A stretch of 64,000 nt of DNA from Pseudobowmanella zhangzhouensis (GCF_042662685.1 NZ_JBHSYO010000004.1:248001-312000), one strand, 5' to 3'; shown: positions 23,785 through 33,061, counted from the first letter of the stretch. Notes: a model not told the origin generated them from the sequence alone. Program-made: numbers and translations.

Positions 23785-26649
23785 ATGCGATTACTTGGAG
23801 TTGCATTGATTGGACTTGTGGCGCTTAACGGCTGCTCGCAGGACAAATCTGCGCAATCGACTGAAATAAAACAGGCCGCCCTGCCCGAAGGCGTGACCTT
23901 GCTGGAAACCCATCAGGGACAAGCCGGCAAACTGGCTATCCCGTATAAAAAGTATCAACTCAGCAACGGCCTGACCGTGGTACTGCATGAGGACAAATCT
24001 GACCCTCTGGTGCATGTGGACGTAACCTACCATGTGGGCTCTGCCCGTGAAGAAGTGGGTAAGTCTGGTTTTGCGCACTTTTTCGAGCACATGATGTTCC
24101 AGGGCTCGGAAAATGTCGGCGACGAGCAGCACTTTAAGATCGTGACCGAGTCTGGCGGTACCCTAAACGGCACCACCAACACCGACCGCACCAACTATTT
24201 CCAGACCGTGCCTAAAAACCAACTGGAAAAGATGTTGTGGCTTGAGTCAGATCGCATGGGCTATTTGCTCGATGCCGTGACGCAGGAAAAATTTGAAGTA
24301 CAACGCGCCACCGTGAAAAACGAGCGTGGTCAACGTTACGATAACCGCCCTTACGGTTTACTGTGGGAAAAAGCCGGTGAAGCCATGTATCCGGCGGGTC
24401 ACCCATACTCCTGGAGCACCATCGGTTATGTAGAAGATTTGGATCGCGTTGATGTTAACGATCTGAAAGCCTTCTTCCTTCGCTGGTATGGCCCGAACAA
24501 TGCCACTCTGACTATCGGTGGTGACATTGACGAGCAACAAACGCTGGCGTGGGTAGTTAAATATTTTGGTGATATTCCAGCCGGCCCGGAAGTGGACGAT
24601 GCACCAAAACAACCTGCCGTGCTGACAGAAAATCGTTATCTGACTCACCCGGACAAAGTGCATATGCCACTGTTGTGGTGGTCAATGCCGACTGTGTACG
24701 CCCGTCATGCCGACGAGCCGGCTCTGGATGTACTGGCCAATATCCTCGGTGGTGGCAAAACTTCACTGTTCTACAAAAACCTGGTGAAAACCGGTGATGC
24801 CGTGCAGGCCAGCGTGTTTCATACCTGTAAAGAATTAGCCTGTGAATTCGTCCTGTATTCACTGGCTAACCCAGCCAAGGTGCCATCACTGAAACAGCTG
24901 AATGACACCATGCAAGCCACTTTTGCCGAGTTCGAACAACGCGGCGTGACAGATGACGATCTGAACCGCACTAAGATGGAAATCGAAGCCGGTAAAGTGT
25001 TCGGGTTACAGACCGTACGTGGCAAAGTGTCGCAGTTAGCCTTAATGGAAACCCTGTATCACACACCTGATTTGGTGCAGGAAGACATTGATCGTTACGC
25101 AGCTGTCACCAAAGAAGACGTTATGCGCGTCTACAACACCTACATCAAAGACAAGCCAAAAGTCGTGCTGAGCATCGTACCGGAAGGCAAAGAAGAGATG
25201 CAGGCCCATGAGCCGAGCTTCAAGTTCGAACGTCAACTGACCGACATCACGCTGGTTAAGGCCGACGATTTAGAACTTCGCAAAGCCATTAGCAGTTTTG
25301 ACCGTTCAGTTGTGCCACCGGCAGGTGCCAACCCAACCACTCAGGTGCCGGATTTCTGGACCAGTGAGCTGAAAAACGGCATCACAGTAGTCGGCGCGAT
25401 TAACAGCGAAACCCCAACGGTTTACCTGCAAATGAGTCTGGAAGGCGGCGCGTTGCTTGATCCGAAAGACAAAGCAGGTCTGGCGGGCATGACCGCGGCG
25501 ATGATGAACGAAGCGACGCAAAACTACAGCAATGAAGAACTGGCGAACCAGCTTGATTTGCTGGGTAGTTCCATCAGCTTCTCCAGCGGTGAGCGTTTTA
25601 CCACAGTGAACGTCAGTGCTCTGACCCGCAATCTGGATAAAACCCTGACCCTGCTGAAAGAAAAACTGCTGCGTCCTAAATTCGACGAGGCGGATTTTGA
25701 GCGTCTGAAAGCTCAAACATTACAATCTATTCAGCAATCAATGAAAGAGCCTGGCGCTTTGGCTGAGCTGGCTGAATTGCAAGTACTGTATGGCAACGAG
25801 CACCGTATTGGTGTGCCAAATGGCGGCACCATGACCACCGTTAGCGCCATCACGCTGGACGACGTCAAGAACTTCTACGCGAAGTATTATTCACCGGCCA
25901 AAGCCAATATCGTGGTTGTTGGTGACCTGCCGCAAGATAAAGTCCTGCCAAAACTGGCCTTTGTCGGCAATTGGCAAGGTGCGGATTACGCTATGCCAAC
26001 TTTCGCAGACTTCCCTGCTTATGAAGGCCCGGTGATTCACTTTGTCGACAAGCCAGGTGCAGCGCAATCTGTGGTGACCATGGTTAAACATGCAATGCCG
26101 TTTGATAAGCTGGGCGATTATTACCGCAGCGGGCTGATGAACTTCCCGTTGGGCGGTGCATTCAACAGCCGTATCAATCTGAATTTGCGTGAAGATAAAG
26201 GCTACACCTACGGTGCTCGCGCTGGCTTTAGCGCCGACAAAGAGCGCGGCACCTTCAGCATGAGCGCGTCGGTGAAAAAGGACAACACCGGTGACACCCT
26301 GCGCGAAATGGTCAAAGAACTGTCTGATTATCAATTACATGGTATGACTGACGATGAACTGGCGTTTATGCGTAAAGCGATTGGTCAGCGTGATGCGCTG
26401 AAATATGAATCGCTGGGTCAGAAAGCGGGCTTCCTGCGTACCTTGCTGACTTACGATATGCAACCGGCTGATATCGATGCCCGTAATGCCCTGGTGCAAA
26501 CCATCAGCAAAGACGAGCTTAATGCTTTGGCCGCGAAATACGTGGATCCAAATTCCATGCAGATCGTGATTGTCGGTGATAAAGAGACGGTTCTGCCGCA
26601 ACTGAGTGAGTTCCCTTACCCGATTGTGGAAGTGACGATCAATCCATAA
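23785..26649 (+). CDS. M16-family zinc metallopeptidase lipoprotein
   Basis: The 954-residue protein starts with a lipoprotein signal (MRLLGVALIGLVALNGC) and is predicted to be anchored in the envelope. The first M16 unit carries the inverted zinc motif HxxEH in AHFFEHMMFQG (near residue 100) and the downstream ligand Glu in VKNERGQRY. The second M16 unit lacks HxxEH but has the substrate-binding R/Y pair in FNSRINLNLREDKGYTYGAR. Family members degrade peptides in the periplasm. ATG 23785 has GGAG at good spacing; ATG 23773 and a longer open frame are alternatives. No partner gene lies close by. Confidence 0.93.
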   Translation: MRLLGVALIGLVALNGCSQDKSAQSTEIKQAALPEGVTLLETHQGQAGKLAIPYKKYQLSNGLTVVLHEDKSDPLVHVDVTYHVGSAREEVGKSGFAHFFEHMMFQGSENVGDEQHFKIVTESGGTLNGTTNTDRTNYFQTVPKNQLEKMLWLESDRMGYLLDAVTQEKFEVQRATVKNERGQRYDNRPYGLLWEKAGEAMYPAGHPYSWSTIGYVEDLDRVDVNDLKAFFLRWYGPNNATLTIGGDIDEQQTLAWVVKYFGDIPAGPEVDDAPKQPAVLTENRYLTHPDKVHMPLLWWSMPTVYARHADEPALDVLANILGGGKTSLFYKNLVKTGDAVQASVFHTCKELACEFVLYSLANPAKVPSLKQLNDTMQATFAEFEQRGVTDDDLNRTKMEIEAGKVFGLQTVRGKVSQLALMETLYHTPDLVQEDIDRYAAVTKEDVMRVYNTYIKDKPKVVLSIVPEGKEEMQAHEPSFKFERQLTDITLVKADDLELRKAISSFDRSVVPPAGANPTTQVPDFWTSELKNGITVVGAINSETPTVYLQMSLEGGALLDPKDKAGLAGMTAAMMNEATQNYSNEELANQLDLLGSSISFSSGERFTTVNVSALTRNLDKTLTLLKEKLLRPKFDEADFERLKAQTLQSIQQSMKEPGALAELAELQVLYGNEHRIGVPNGGTMTTVSAITLDDVKNFYAKYYSPAKANIVVVGDLPQDKVLPKLAFVGNWQGADYAMPTFADFPAYEGPVIHFVDKPGAAQSVVTMVKHAMPFDKLGDYYRSGLMNFPLGGAFNSRINLNLREDKGYTYGARAGFSADKERGTFSMSASVKKDNTGDTLREMVKELSDYQLHGMTDDELAFMRKAIGQRDALKYESLGQKAGFLRTLLTYDMQPADIDARNALVQTISKDELNALAAKYVDPNSMQIVIVGDKETVLPQLSEFPYPIVEVTINP

Positions 26650-26666
26650 GTCTCAGTAATCGAATG

Positions 26667-26695
26667 AAAAACGGTGGCAATAGCCACCGTTTTTG
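26667..26695 (+). terminator. Terminator after the M16 peptidase gene
   Basis: AAAAACGGTGGC, loop AATA, GCCACCGTTTTT, beginning 18 bases after the stop. Confidence 0.9.
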
Positions 26696-26731
26696 TTTTA
26701 ATTATGCGTACAAAGGAGAGTTTGAATAAAA

Positions 26732-27004
26732 ATGGAATTTGCAGATCATCCCATCGCATTACTCATCGTCATCATTTGCAATTGGCCAGTGTATAAAACA
26801 CTCGCCAAGTTGTTTTTTGGCGAACAATACCAAGATTTTGCTGAATGTCTGAAATATGTCGCTCAAGCCAATTGGTACAGTGCATTGAGGGGAAAATATT
26901 GGGAAGATTTTTGGGCAACATTCAAATTCAATACCTTTATTATTTGCTGTATCGGATGGACATTGGCCATCACAGAAGTCGTGGCACGTGTTTTTCTGAA
27001 TTAA
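26732..27004 (+). CDS. Hypothetical small membrane protein
   Basis: The 90-residue product has a hydrophobic N-terminal segment (IALLIVIICNWPVYKTLA) and a C-terminal one (FIICCIGWTLAITEVVARVF), with an aromatic-rich loop between (YWEDFWATFKFN). AAAGGAGAG lies 13 bases before the ATG, a long spacing. The gene is AT-rich compared with its neighbours, and I recognise no family. It converges on the AraC-type gene with a 6-base gap. Confidence 0.55.
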   Translation: MEFADHPIALLIVIICNWPVYKTLAKLFFGEQYQDFAECLKYVAQANWYSALRGKYWEDFWATFKFNTFIICCIGWTLAITEVVARVFLN

Positions 27005-27010
27005 ATCGTT

Positions 27011-28009
27011 TTAATCAGCCTCTTTTATGGCATGACGCAAATATGCTCTTAAGCCCATTCCCATCCAGCGTTTAAACGCTTTAGCAAACGCGCTTTCATC
27101 CGCGTATCCCAGGCAAAATGCCAGCGCGGCCTGACTGATTGGGCCCTGCTTTAACAACTGTAATGCATGGTTTTTTTTCACCTGATCGGACAGGGTTTTA
27201 AACGAATGGCCACAGTCAGCCAGCCGCCGGTTAAGCTGCCGTTCGCTGATCCACATACGTTTGGCCAGCTGCTCACGGGTTAACACGGGATCCTGCTCCA
27301 GAAACTGCTCGGCTCGGGCCATAAAATCCTGTGGGTTGAGCGATTTTAACTGGCGCTGTGCCAGTGCCAGCATATTGGCGCGAAACGCCGGATTGGCCGG
27401 ATTAACAATTTTTTGCCAGTCACTGCGTTTAAACAGCAACATATTGCGGGGCTGCTCGAAGCGAATATCACTAATGCCAAATGCTTGCCGATACACATCT
27501 GGCTGGGCTGGTGCAGCGCGCTGAAAATGCACCGACAAGGGCAACAATGACTGACCTGCTAACCAGCGTGTACCGTTTAATAAACACAATAAAATCGTGT
27601 CCAGGCGCATGTCTTTCGCCGCGCTAAAGGTAGGTTCGTAATACAAACCAATGCCCTGTCCTTCGCTGACTTTGTTGAATCGTCCGCCCTCACCTACCAA
27701 AGCCGAGAAGTTTACCAGCGCATCCACCGCAGCCGATAAATCCGGGCTGCTTAACACCAGATATCCCAGCGTATCGAAATGGCCCGGTTGCAGTTTTGCG
27801 CCAATTTCCAGCCCCATTACGCCCGCATGATCCTGCGCTTCAATCTCCAGCCACAGCGCATCCTGCAACGCCATCGGCAGGCGTTGCTCGTTACTGATCG
27901 AGCCGATGGCGCGCTTTAACAGCGGCGGAATTTTCAGGCCCAATAGCTCGGCCTGAGCCAGGATGGCCTTGGTAAAACTGGGGGTAACCGAATGAGTGGT
28001 ATTAGTCAA
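27011..28009 (-). CDS. AraC-family transcriptional regulator
   Basis: The 332-residue protein combines an N-terminal ligand-binding region of the type found in OruR/ArgR-like regulators (Arabinose_bd family; MALQDALWLEIEAQDHAGVMGLEIG, FDTLGYLVLSSPDLSAAVDALVNF) with a C-terminal double helix-turn-helix (RMWISERQLNRRLADCGHSF and AALAFCLGYADESAFAKAFKRW). It diverges from a flavin monooxygenase operon across 110 bases that contain a 14-bp direct repeat, a probable binding site. It is therefore the likely activator of that operon and may repress itself. Confidence 0.93.
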   Translation of the reverse strand: MTNTTHSVTPSFTKAILAQAELLGLKIPPLLKRAIGSISNEQRLPMALQDALWLEIEAQDHAGVMGLEIGAKLQPGHFDTLGYLVLSSPDLSAAVDALVNFSALVGEGGRFNKVSEGQGIGLYYEPTFSAAKDMRLDTILLCLLNGTRWLAGQSLLPLSVHFQRAAPAQPDVYRQAFGISDIRFEQPRNMLLFKRSDWQKIVNPANPAFRANMLALAQRQLKSLNPQDFMARAEQFLEQDPVLTREQLAKRMWISERQLNRRLADCGHSFKTLSDQVKKNHALQLLKQGPISQAALAFCLGYADESAFAKAFKRWMGMGLRAYLRHAIKEAD

Positions 28010-28024
28010 AACCGCGCTCCTTTT

Positions 28025-28059
28025 GTCCCATTCTAACCCTAACGCGTCCCATTTTAACC
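28025..28059. promoter_or_regulatory. Direct-repeat binding site for the AraC-type regulator
   Basis: GTCCCATTCTAACC (28025-28038) is repeated as GTCCCATTTTAACC (28046-28059), 13 of 14 bases identical, spaced exactly 21 bp, two helical turns. AraC-family activators bind such tandem half-sites. The promoter-proximal copy ends about 34 bases before a possible -10 (CATATC, 28093-28098), fitting an activator that contacts polymerase at the -35. Confidence 0.7.
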
Positions 28060-28119
28060 ATTTTTATTTCATTCGGTTGGATTAGCATGACTCATATCAG
28101 GAAATAAGCAGAGAACCCT

Positions 28120-29412
28120 ATGTTACCGATTGCCGTTATTGGTGCAGGCCCGATGGGCTTATGTACGACCCGCCGCCTGCTTGAACAGGGCTTTGACGTG
28201 GTTGGCTTTGAAATTCACGATAATGTGGGTGGATTATGGGATATCAGCAGTGCCACCAGCACTATGTACGAGTCCGCCCATCTGATCAGCTCTAAACGCA
28301 TGACGGAATTCCGTGATTTCCCAATGGATGAGAGTGTCGCCACCTACCCCCGTCACGATGCCATGGCGCAGTATTTTCGCGATTACGCTAAGCACTTTGA
28401 TTTAACCCGTCACTACCGTTTCAGCACGCGGGTTGAAAAAATCGAAAAACAGCAGGATCACTGGCGCGTTGATTTCAGCCATGGGGGCCAGCAGGACAGC
28501 ATTGCGGTACAGGCAGTCATGCTGGCCAATGGCACGCTGCACGAACCCAATCGCCCGACGTTTGCCGGCCAGTTTGACGGCGAACGATTGCACAGTGCCG
28601 ATTACAAAGATGCCGCCATTTTTGCCGGCAAACGGGTACTGATTATTGGCTGTGGTAACAGTGGCTGTGATATTGCCGTTGACGCAGTGCACCGTGCGGC
28701 ATCCGTGGATATGGTAGTGCGCCGTGGCTATTACTTTTTACCCAAGTTTGTCATGGGAAAGCCGACGGACACCTTAGGCGGTAAATTACGTTTGCCCAAC
28801 CGGATTAAACAGTGGGTCGACGGCACCCTGGTCAGGCTGATTTCCGGTAAACCCAGTGATTTTGGCTTACCGGATCCCAACTACCGCATGTATGAGTCGC
28901 ATCCTGTGGTCAATTCCATGTTTTTGCATCATATCGGCCATGGGGATGTCACGGTGCGGCCTGGCATTCAGTCGCTGCAACCTAAGGGGGTTAACTTTGA
29001 GGATGGCAGCACGGCAGAATACGATCTGATTCTGGAAGCCACTGGCTATAAGCTGCACTACCCCTTTATCGATGCCAAACACCTGAATTGGCAGGGTGAT
29101 GCCCCGGCGCTGTATCTCAATACCTTTACCCCGGCACACGATAATCTGTTTGTGATGGGCATGGTAGAAGCCTCCGGGCTGGGTTGGCAGGGGCGTGACG
29201 ATCAGGCTCAACTGGTAGCACGCTTTATGCAAACCCGCCGGGACAATCCCGATAAGGCACTGGCGTTTATGCATAAAGTGCGACGCAATTGCACCAGCCG
29301 CATCGACGGCGGCTTGCAGTATCTGAATGTTGCGCGAATGGCGTACTATGTGCACAAACAGGATTATTTACAGCAACTTAAGCTGGATATGGCCGAACTG
29401 GCCGAGGGGTAA
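28120..29412 (+). CDS. Flavin-containing monooxygenase
   Basis: The 430-residue protein is a class B flavoprotein monooxygenase of the FMO type, using FAD and NADPH to oxygenate a soft nucleophile or a ketone. It has the FAD-binding Rossmann motif GAGPMG (residues 8-13), an FMO-type fingerprint FAGQFDGERLHSADYKD near residue 150, the second Rossmann motif GCGNSG near 175-180, and the ATG-like motif LEATGYKLHYPF. It opens an operon with a BASS transporter, two short-chain dehydrogenases and a TauE-type protein, all tightly packed. The regulator diverges upstream. The substrate is unknown. Confidence 0.9.
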   Translation: MLPIAVIGAGPMGLCTTRRLLEQGFDVVGFEIHDNVGGLWDISSATSTMYESAHLISSKRMTEFRDFPMDESVATYPRHDAMAQYFRDYAKHFDLTRHYRFSTRVEKIEKQQDHWRVDFSHGGQQDSIAVQAVMLANGTLHEPNRPTFAGQFDGERLHSADYKDAAIFAGKRVLIIGCGNSGCDIAVDAVHRAASVDMVVRRGYYFLPKFVMGKPTDTLGGKLRLPNRIKQWVDGTLVRLISGKPSDFGLPDPNYRMYESHPVVNSMFLHHIGHGDVTVRPGIQSLQPKGVNFEDGSTAEYDLILEATGYKLHYPFIDAKHLNWQGDAPALYLNTFTPAHDNLFVMGMVEASGLGWQGRDDQAQLVARFMQTRRDNPDKALAFMHKVRRNCTSRIDGGLQYLNVARMAYYVHKQDYLQQLKLDMAELAEG

Positions 29413-29415
29413 CGC

Positions 29416-30288
29416 GTGTCGACAGAGAGCTTGTGGCTATTAAATGGCATTCTTGCCCTGATGATGTTCGGCATTGCCCTGTCGTTACATCCGACTGATT
29501 TTAAACGGGTGGTCAAACACCCTCGCGCCCCGCTGGTGGGTATGCTGGCGCAGTTTTTGTTGCTGCCACTGGCCAGCTTCGGGCTGACCATGCTGTTGCC
29601 GCTATCGCCGGAGGTAATGTTGGGGATTTTACTGGTCGGCAGTTGCCCGGGCGGCAGTTTTTCTAACATTATGACGTTTCTGGCCAAAGGCAACGTGGCG
29701 TTGTCGGTGAGCATGACCGCGCTGGCCAGCGTGGCAGCTGCGTTAATGACGCCCTTTAATTTCGCCTTATATGCCAGCTTAAATCCGCACACTGCGGCCT
29801 TGTTACAACGTATTCATGTGCCGGTGGAAAATATTTTCCTGATCGTCACGCTGGTGCTGGCAATTCCGCTATTACTGGGGCTGTGGGTGGCACGGATTGC
29901 ACCGGGATTTGCGCATCATACCCAGCGCCACTTCAGGCTCATTTCGTTGCTTACGCTGTTTGGTTTTGTCGGTATTGCGCTGGCGAAAAACTGGCAAACC
30001 TTTGTGGCGGGTGCCGGATTTTTCTTACTTGTGGTGGTACTGCATAACGCCATGGCACTGGGCATTGGCCGTTTATGCGCCAAAGTCGCCAGGGTCGGTG
30101 ATAAAGATGCGCGCGCCATTACCCTGGAAGTGGGGATCCAGAATTCCGGCCTCGGTCTTGGCATCATCTTTACCTTTTTCAGCGATTTGCAGGGCATGGC
30201 CATCGTCGCTGCTGCGTGGGGGATCTGGCATCTGGTCAGTGGCCTGGCGTTAAGTCATTACTGGAGCCGCCGGGAGCCACAGGCATGA
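29416..30288 (+). CDS. Bile acid:sodium symporter family transporter (BASS)
   Basis: The 290-residue membrane protein has about nine to ten hydrophobic segments and BASS-type motifs: GSCPGGSFSNIMTFLAKGNVALSVSMTA in the central region and ALEVGIQNSGLGLGI-like TLEVGIQNSGLGLG near the C-terminus, the two crossover regions that bind sodium and substrate. BASS proteins move organic anions such as steroids, keto acids or pyruvate with sodium. It begins at a GTG three bases after the FMO stop and ends in an ATGA overlap with the next gene. It probably imports the substrate of the operon enzymes. Confidence 0.9.
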   Translation: MSTESLWLLNGILALMMFGIALSLHPTDFKRVVKHPRAPLVGMLAQFLLLPLASFGLTMLLPLSPEVMLGILLVGSCPGGSFSNIMTFLAKGNVALSVSMTALASVAAALMTPFNFALYASLNPHTAALLQRIHVPVENIFLIVTLVLAIPLLLGLWVARIAPGFAHHTQRHFRLISLLTLFGFVGIALAKNWQTFVAGAGFFLLVVVLHNAMALGIGRLCAKVARVGDKDARAITLEVGIQNSGLGLGIIFTFFSDLQGMAIVAAAWGIWHLVSGLALSHYWSRREPQA

Positions 30289-31220
30289 AACGTATTTTAA
30301 TTACTGGCAGCGAGGGTTATATCGGCCGTGCGCTGGTTAATAAACTCAGTGAACATTATGTACTGGGTGTCGATATTCAGCCGGCCAGCAGCTTGCAAGC
30401 GCCCCACTACCAATATGTGCCGATGGACATCCGCGATAACGGCTTGTCAGCGCTTATCGCCGAACACAATATTGAGCAGGTAGTGCATCTGGCCAGCGTG
30501 ATGAACCCGGGACAGGATCCCCAGCGCGATTACGATATCGATATTAATGGCACACAAAATGTGCTGGATGCGAGTGTGGCCAATGGCGTGACGCAATTGA
30601 TTGTGACCAGTAGCGGCGCTGCCTATGGTTACCACGCCGACAATCCTGCGTGGTTAACCGAACAACACCCGCTACGCGGCAATTCGGCATTTTCCTACAG
30701 TCACCACAAACGCCTGATTGAGAGCATGTTGCGCGATGCGCGGACCAAACATCCGCAACTGCGCCAGTTGGTGTTGCGCCCGGGTACCGTGCTTGGGCAA
30801 CACACCAACAACTTAATTACCCGTTTATTTCAGCGCCCGCGCATGCTGAAAATTGCCGGCAGTCCATCACCGTTCGTGTTTATCTGGGATGAGGACGTCA
30901 TCGGGATTATTTGTCAGGGGATCGAGCAACAGCGAGATGGAATTTTTAATCTGGCCGGCGATGGTGCCCTGAGCATCGATGAGATCGCAGCCACCCTGCA
31001 TAAACCCTTGTTAACCTTGCCGGCCGGCTTACTTAAAGCAATGCTGTGGATTGGCAGGCTGTTTAAGCTGACCCCTTATGGGCCGGAGCAGTTGGATTTT
31101 TTACGTTATCGTCCGGTACTGGACAATCAGGCGCTTAAACAGCAATTTGGTTACATCCCGCGAAAAACTTCGCAACAGGTGCTGGAATTTTATGCACGGC
31201 ACAATGGATTGCTGCCATGA
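30285..31220 (+). CDS. NAD-dependent epimerase/dehydratase (extended SDR)
   Basis: From ATG 30285 the frame encodes 311 residues with the NAD-binding TGSEGYIGRAL at the N-terminus, VVHLASVMNPG, the catalytic Ser in VTSSGAAYG and the YxxxK dyad as YSHHK. Extended SDRs include sugar epimerases and 3-beta-hydroxysteroid dehydrogenase-like enzymes; the sequence does not settle which. The open frame extends upstream inside the BASS gene, but the ATGA overlap and the family start favour 30285. It ends in an ATGA overlap with the next SDR gene. Confidence 0.88.
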   Translation: MKRILITGSEGYIGRALVNKLSEHYVLGVDIQPASSLQAPHYQYVPMDIRDNGLSALIAEHNIEQVVHLASVMNPGQDPQRDYDIDINGTQNVLDASVANGVTQLIVTSSGAAYGYHADNPAWLTEQHPLRGNSAFSYSHHKRLIESMLRDARTKHPQLRQLVLRPGTVLGQHTNNLITRLFQRPRMLKIAGSPSPFVFIWDEDVIGIICQGIEQQRDGIFNLAGDGALSIDEIAATLHKPLLTLPAGLLKAMLWIGRLFKLTPYGPEQLDFLRYRPVLDNQALKQQFGYIPRKTSQQVLEFYARHNGLLP

Positions 31221-31981
31221 AGCCAAAAGCCATTATCACCGGTGCAGCATCCGGGCTGGGTAAAGACCTGGCCATCCTGCTGGCACATAATTATCAGCTG
31301 GTACTGGTTGATCGCGACCAAACCGGCCTGAATAATCTCCAACAGACGCTGCCGGGGCATGACACTTATGTGTTGGATCTGTGTGATCCCGTTGCACTGC
31401 AGACATTTTGCCGGCATATCCAGGCGCATCATGGGGATCTGGCCTTACTGATCAATAATGCCGGCATTACCCATCGCTCACTGGCCAGTGTCACCGAACC
31501 GGACGTGATTGAACGGGTCATGCAGGTGAATTTCTTCGCGCCGGTGCGTTTAGCCCATGCTCTGCTGCCGTTACTTACGCAAAATAACGGCGCGGTGGTG
31601 AATATCAGTTCCATGGCAGGTTGGATGCCGGTCACCGAGCGTGCCGGTTACTGTGCGTCAAAGGCTGCGCTGCATCAGTATTTTGAAACACTGCGCGCCG
31701 AGACGTCGCTGCACATAGTAAATGTCTACCCTAGCTTTCTGGCCACCGCCATCGAACAAAACGCACTGGGTGGCGATGGGCAAACCGCCCCGCAGGCACG
31801 CACTGTGGTGGGCAAGGTACAAAGCAGTCAGTGGATGGCAACGCGGATCATTCACGCAGTGCAAACCCGCAAGCCACGTGTTTATGGCGATCGCCTGACC
31901 TATTTTGCCAGTGTGCTCTATCGCCTGTGGCCAGGTGCCTATTTTTACCTGATGAAACGTAACCTGAAGGCCAAAACATGA
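31217..31981 (+). CDS. Short-chain dehydrogenase/reductase (classical SDR)
   Basis: The 254-residue protein has the cofactor loop TGAASGLGKD, the NNAG motif in LINNAGITHRS, and the Ser/Tyr/Lys catalytic set in NISSMAG and YCASK. The C-terminal segment is hydrophobic and basic (VLYRLWPGAYFYLMKRNLKAK), as in membrane-associated SDRs acting on lipophilic alcohols or ketones. It overlaps the neighbours by 4 bases on both sides. With the extended SDR it suggests successive oxidation or reduction of a hydrophobic substrate; that is inference from context. Confidence 0.9.
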   Translation: MKPKAIITGAASGLGKDLAILLAHNYQLVLVDRDQTGLNNLQQTLPGHDTYVLDLCDPVALQTFCRHIQAHHGDLALLINNAGITHRSLASVTEPDVIERVMQVNFFAPVRLAHALLPLLTQNNGAVVNISSMAGWMPVTERAGYCASKAALHQYFETLRAETSLHIVNVYPSFLATAIEQNALGGDGQTAPQARTVVGKVQSSQWMATRIIHAVQTRKPRVYGDRLTYFASVLYRLWPGAYFYLMKRNLKAKT

Positions 31982-32706
31982 TGTGGTGGCTGATGATTTG
32001 CATCGTGTTTGCCTTCGGCGTCGAAGCCATGACCGGCTTTGGCAGCATCGTATTGGCTTTATCCCTTGGTGCACTGGTGTATTCCATTCCGGAATTGGTC
32101 ACTTTGCTGGTACCGCTGAATCTGGTGATGACCCTGCCCCTGTGTATTCGACTGCGCCAACATATTCAGTGGCGGTTATTGCTCACCCGTTTATTACCCC
32201 TGATGGCGGTGGGTACCCTGCTCGGGCAAGCCTTATTGCCCTGGGTTAACCCGGATTGGTTGAAGTTGGTGTTTGCGATGTTAATTACCTGGTTTGCCCT
32301 GCGCGCTCTATTAAAATCCCAGGCGCTCGCCCTGCCCACTGGCATTGCCAATGGCCTGATTACCCTGGCGGGAGTGACCCACGGCTTATTTGCCTCCGGT
32401 GGCCCGTTGCTGGTGTATGCACTGGCGCGCAGCCAACTTCCCAAAGCGCAATTTCGCGCAACACTGTTGTTTGTGTGGCTATGTCTTAACAGCGTATTAA
32501 GCCTGTGGTTTTTATTTAGTGGCCGGTTTGAAGGACAATGGCCGGCATTGTTACAATTAGTCCCCGCTGTGCTGCTGGGTATGTGGTTAGGGAATCGCCT
32601 GCATCACAAAATTGATGCGCAACGTTTCCTGCCCAGCGTATTTGCGATCCTGCTGTTGGTGTCGGTCATTTTGCTGGTCACTTCATTACAACAGGTCGCT
32701 GGATAA
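31978..32706 (+). CDS. TauE/SafE-family membrane transporter
   Basis: The 242-residue protein has seven to eight membrane segments and the repeated TauE/SafE signatures MTGFGSIVLALSLGALVYSIPEL (N-terminal half) and TLAGVTHGLFASGGPLLVYAL (C-terminal half). The family exports sulphite, sulphonates or other small organic anions. It is the last gene of the AraC-controlled operon, overlapping the SDR gene by 4 bases. It may export a small product of the pathway. No clear terminator follows. Confidence 0.88.
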   Translation: MMWWLMICIVFAFGVEAMTGFGSIVLALSLGALVYSIPELVTLLVPLNLVMTLPLCIRLRQHIQWRLLLTRLLPLMAVGTLLGQALLPWVNPDWLKLVFAMLITWFALRALLKSQALALPTGIANGLITLAGVTHGLFASGGPLLVYALARSQLPKAQFRATLLFVWLCLNSVLSLWFLFSGRFEGQWPALLQLVPAVLLGMWLGNRLHHKIDAQRFLPSVFAILLLVSVILLVTSLQQVAG

Positions 32707-32809
32707 GGATTTTTTGCTTAATCCAAACGCAAATTGCTCAGTGAACAAGCAATCGAATCCCGCACTGTTCAGATAGTAGGCAAACGAGCAAGAACAGCGA
32801 AAAAAGGGG

Positions 32810-32838
32810 TTGACGCTGTTAGGTGTCATACGCATAAT
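32810..32838 (+). promoter_or_regulatory. Promoter of the tRNA operon
   Basis: TTGACG (32810-32815), 17-base spacer, CATAAT (32833-32838), then a GC-rich discriminator (ACGCGCC). This is a strong sigma-70 promoter with the discriminator expected for stringently controlled stable RNA. Confidence 0.85.
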
Positions 32839-32894
32839 ACGCGCCACTTAACGACGCAGGCCATCTGGCACAGTGTTGAAGAGTTCCTTAGGTT

Positions 32895-32971
32895 GGCTAC
32901 GTAGCTCAGTTGGTTAGAGCACATCACTCATAATGATGGGGTCGCAGGTTCGAATCCCGCCGTAGCCACCA
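32895..32971 (+). tRNA. metT: tRNA-Met (CAT), elongator
   Basis: 77 bases including an encoded CCA, starting GGCTACGTAGCTCAG. The anticodon loop reads CTCATAA. It is almost identical to E. coli metT and its cloverleaf is complete. First gene of a four-tRNA operon. Confidence 0.98.
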
Positions 32972-32976
32972 AACTT

Positions 32977-33061
32977 GCGGAAGTGGTGAAATTGGTAGAC
33001 ACGCTGGATTTAGGTTCCAGTGCTTCACGGCGTGAGAGTTCAAGTCTCTCCTTCCGCACCA
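32977..33061 (+). tRNA. leuW: tRNA-Leu (TAG)
   Basis: 85 bases with encoded CCA, starting GCGGAAGTGGTGAAATTGG and with the long class II variable arm. The anticodon loop reads ATTTAGG, anticodon TAG. Five bases after tRNA-Met. Confidence 0.98.

Noticed and set aside
26711..26731. Alternative TTG start at 26722 for the small membrane protein
   Set aside because: It is out of frame with the ORF, so the ATG at 26732 remains the only start despite the long spacing from AAAGGAGAG.
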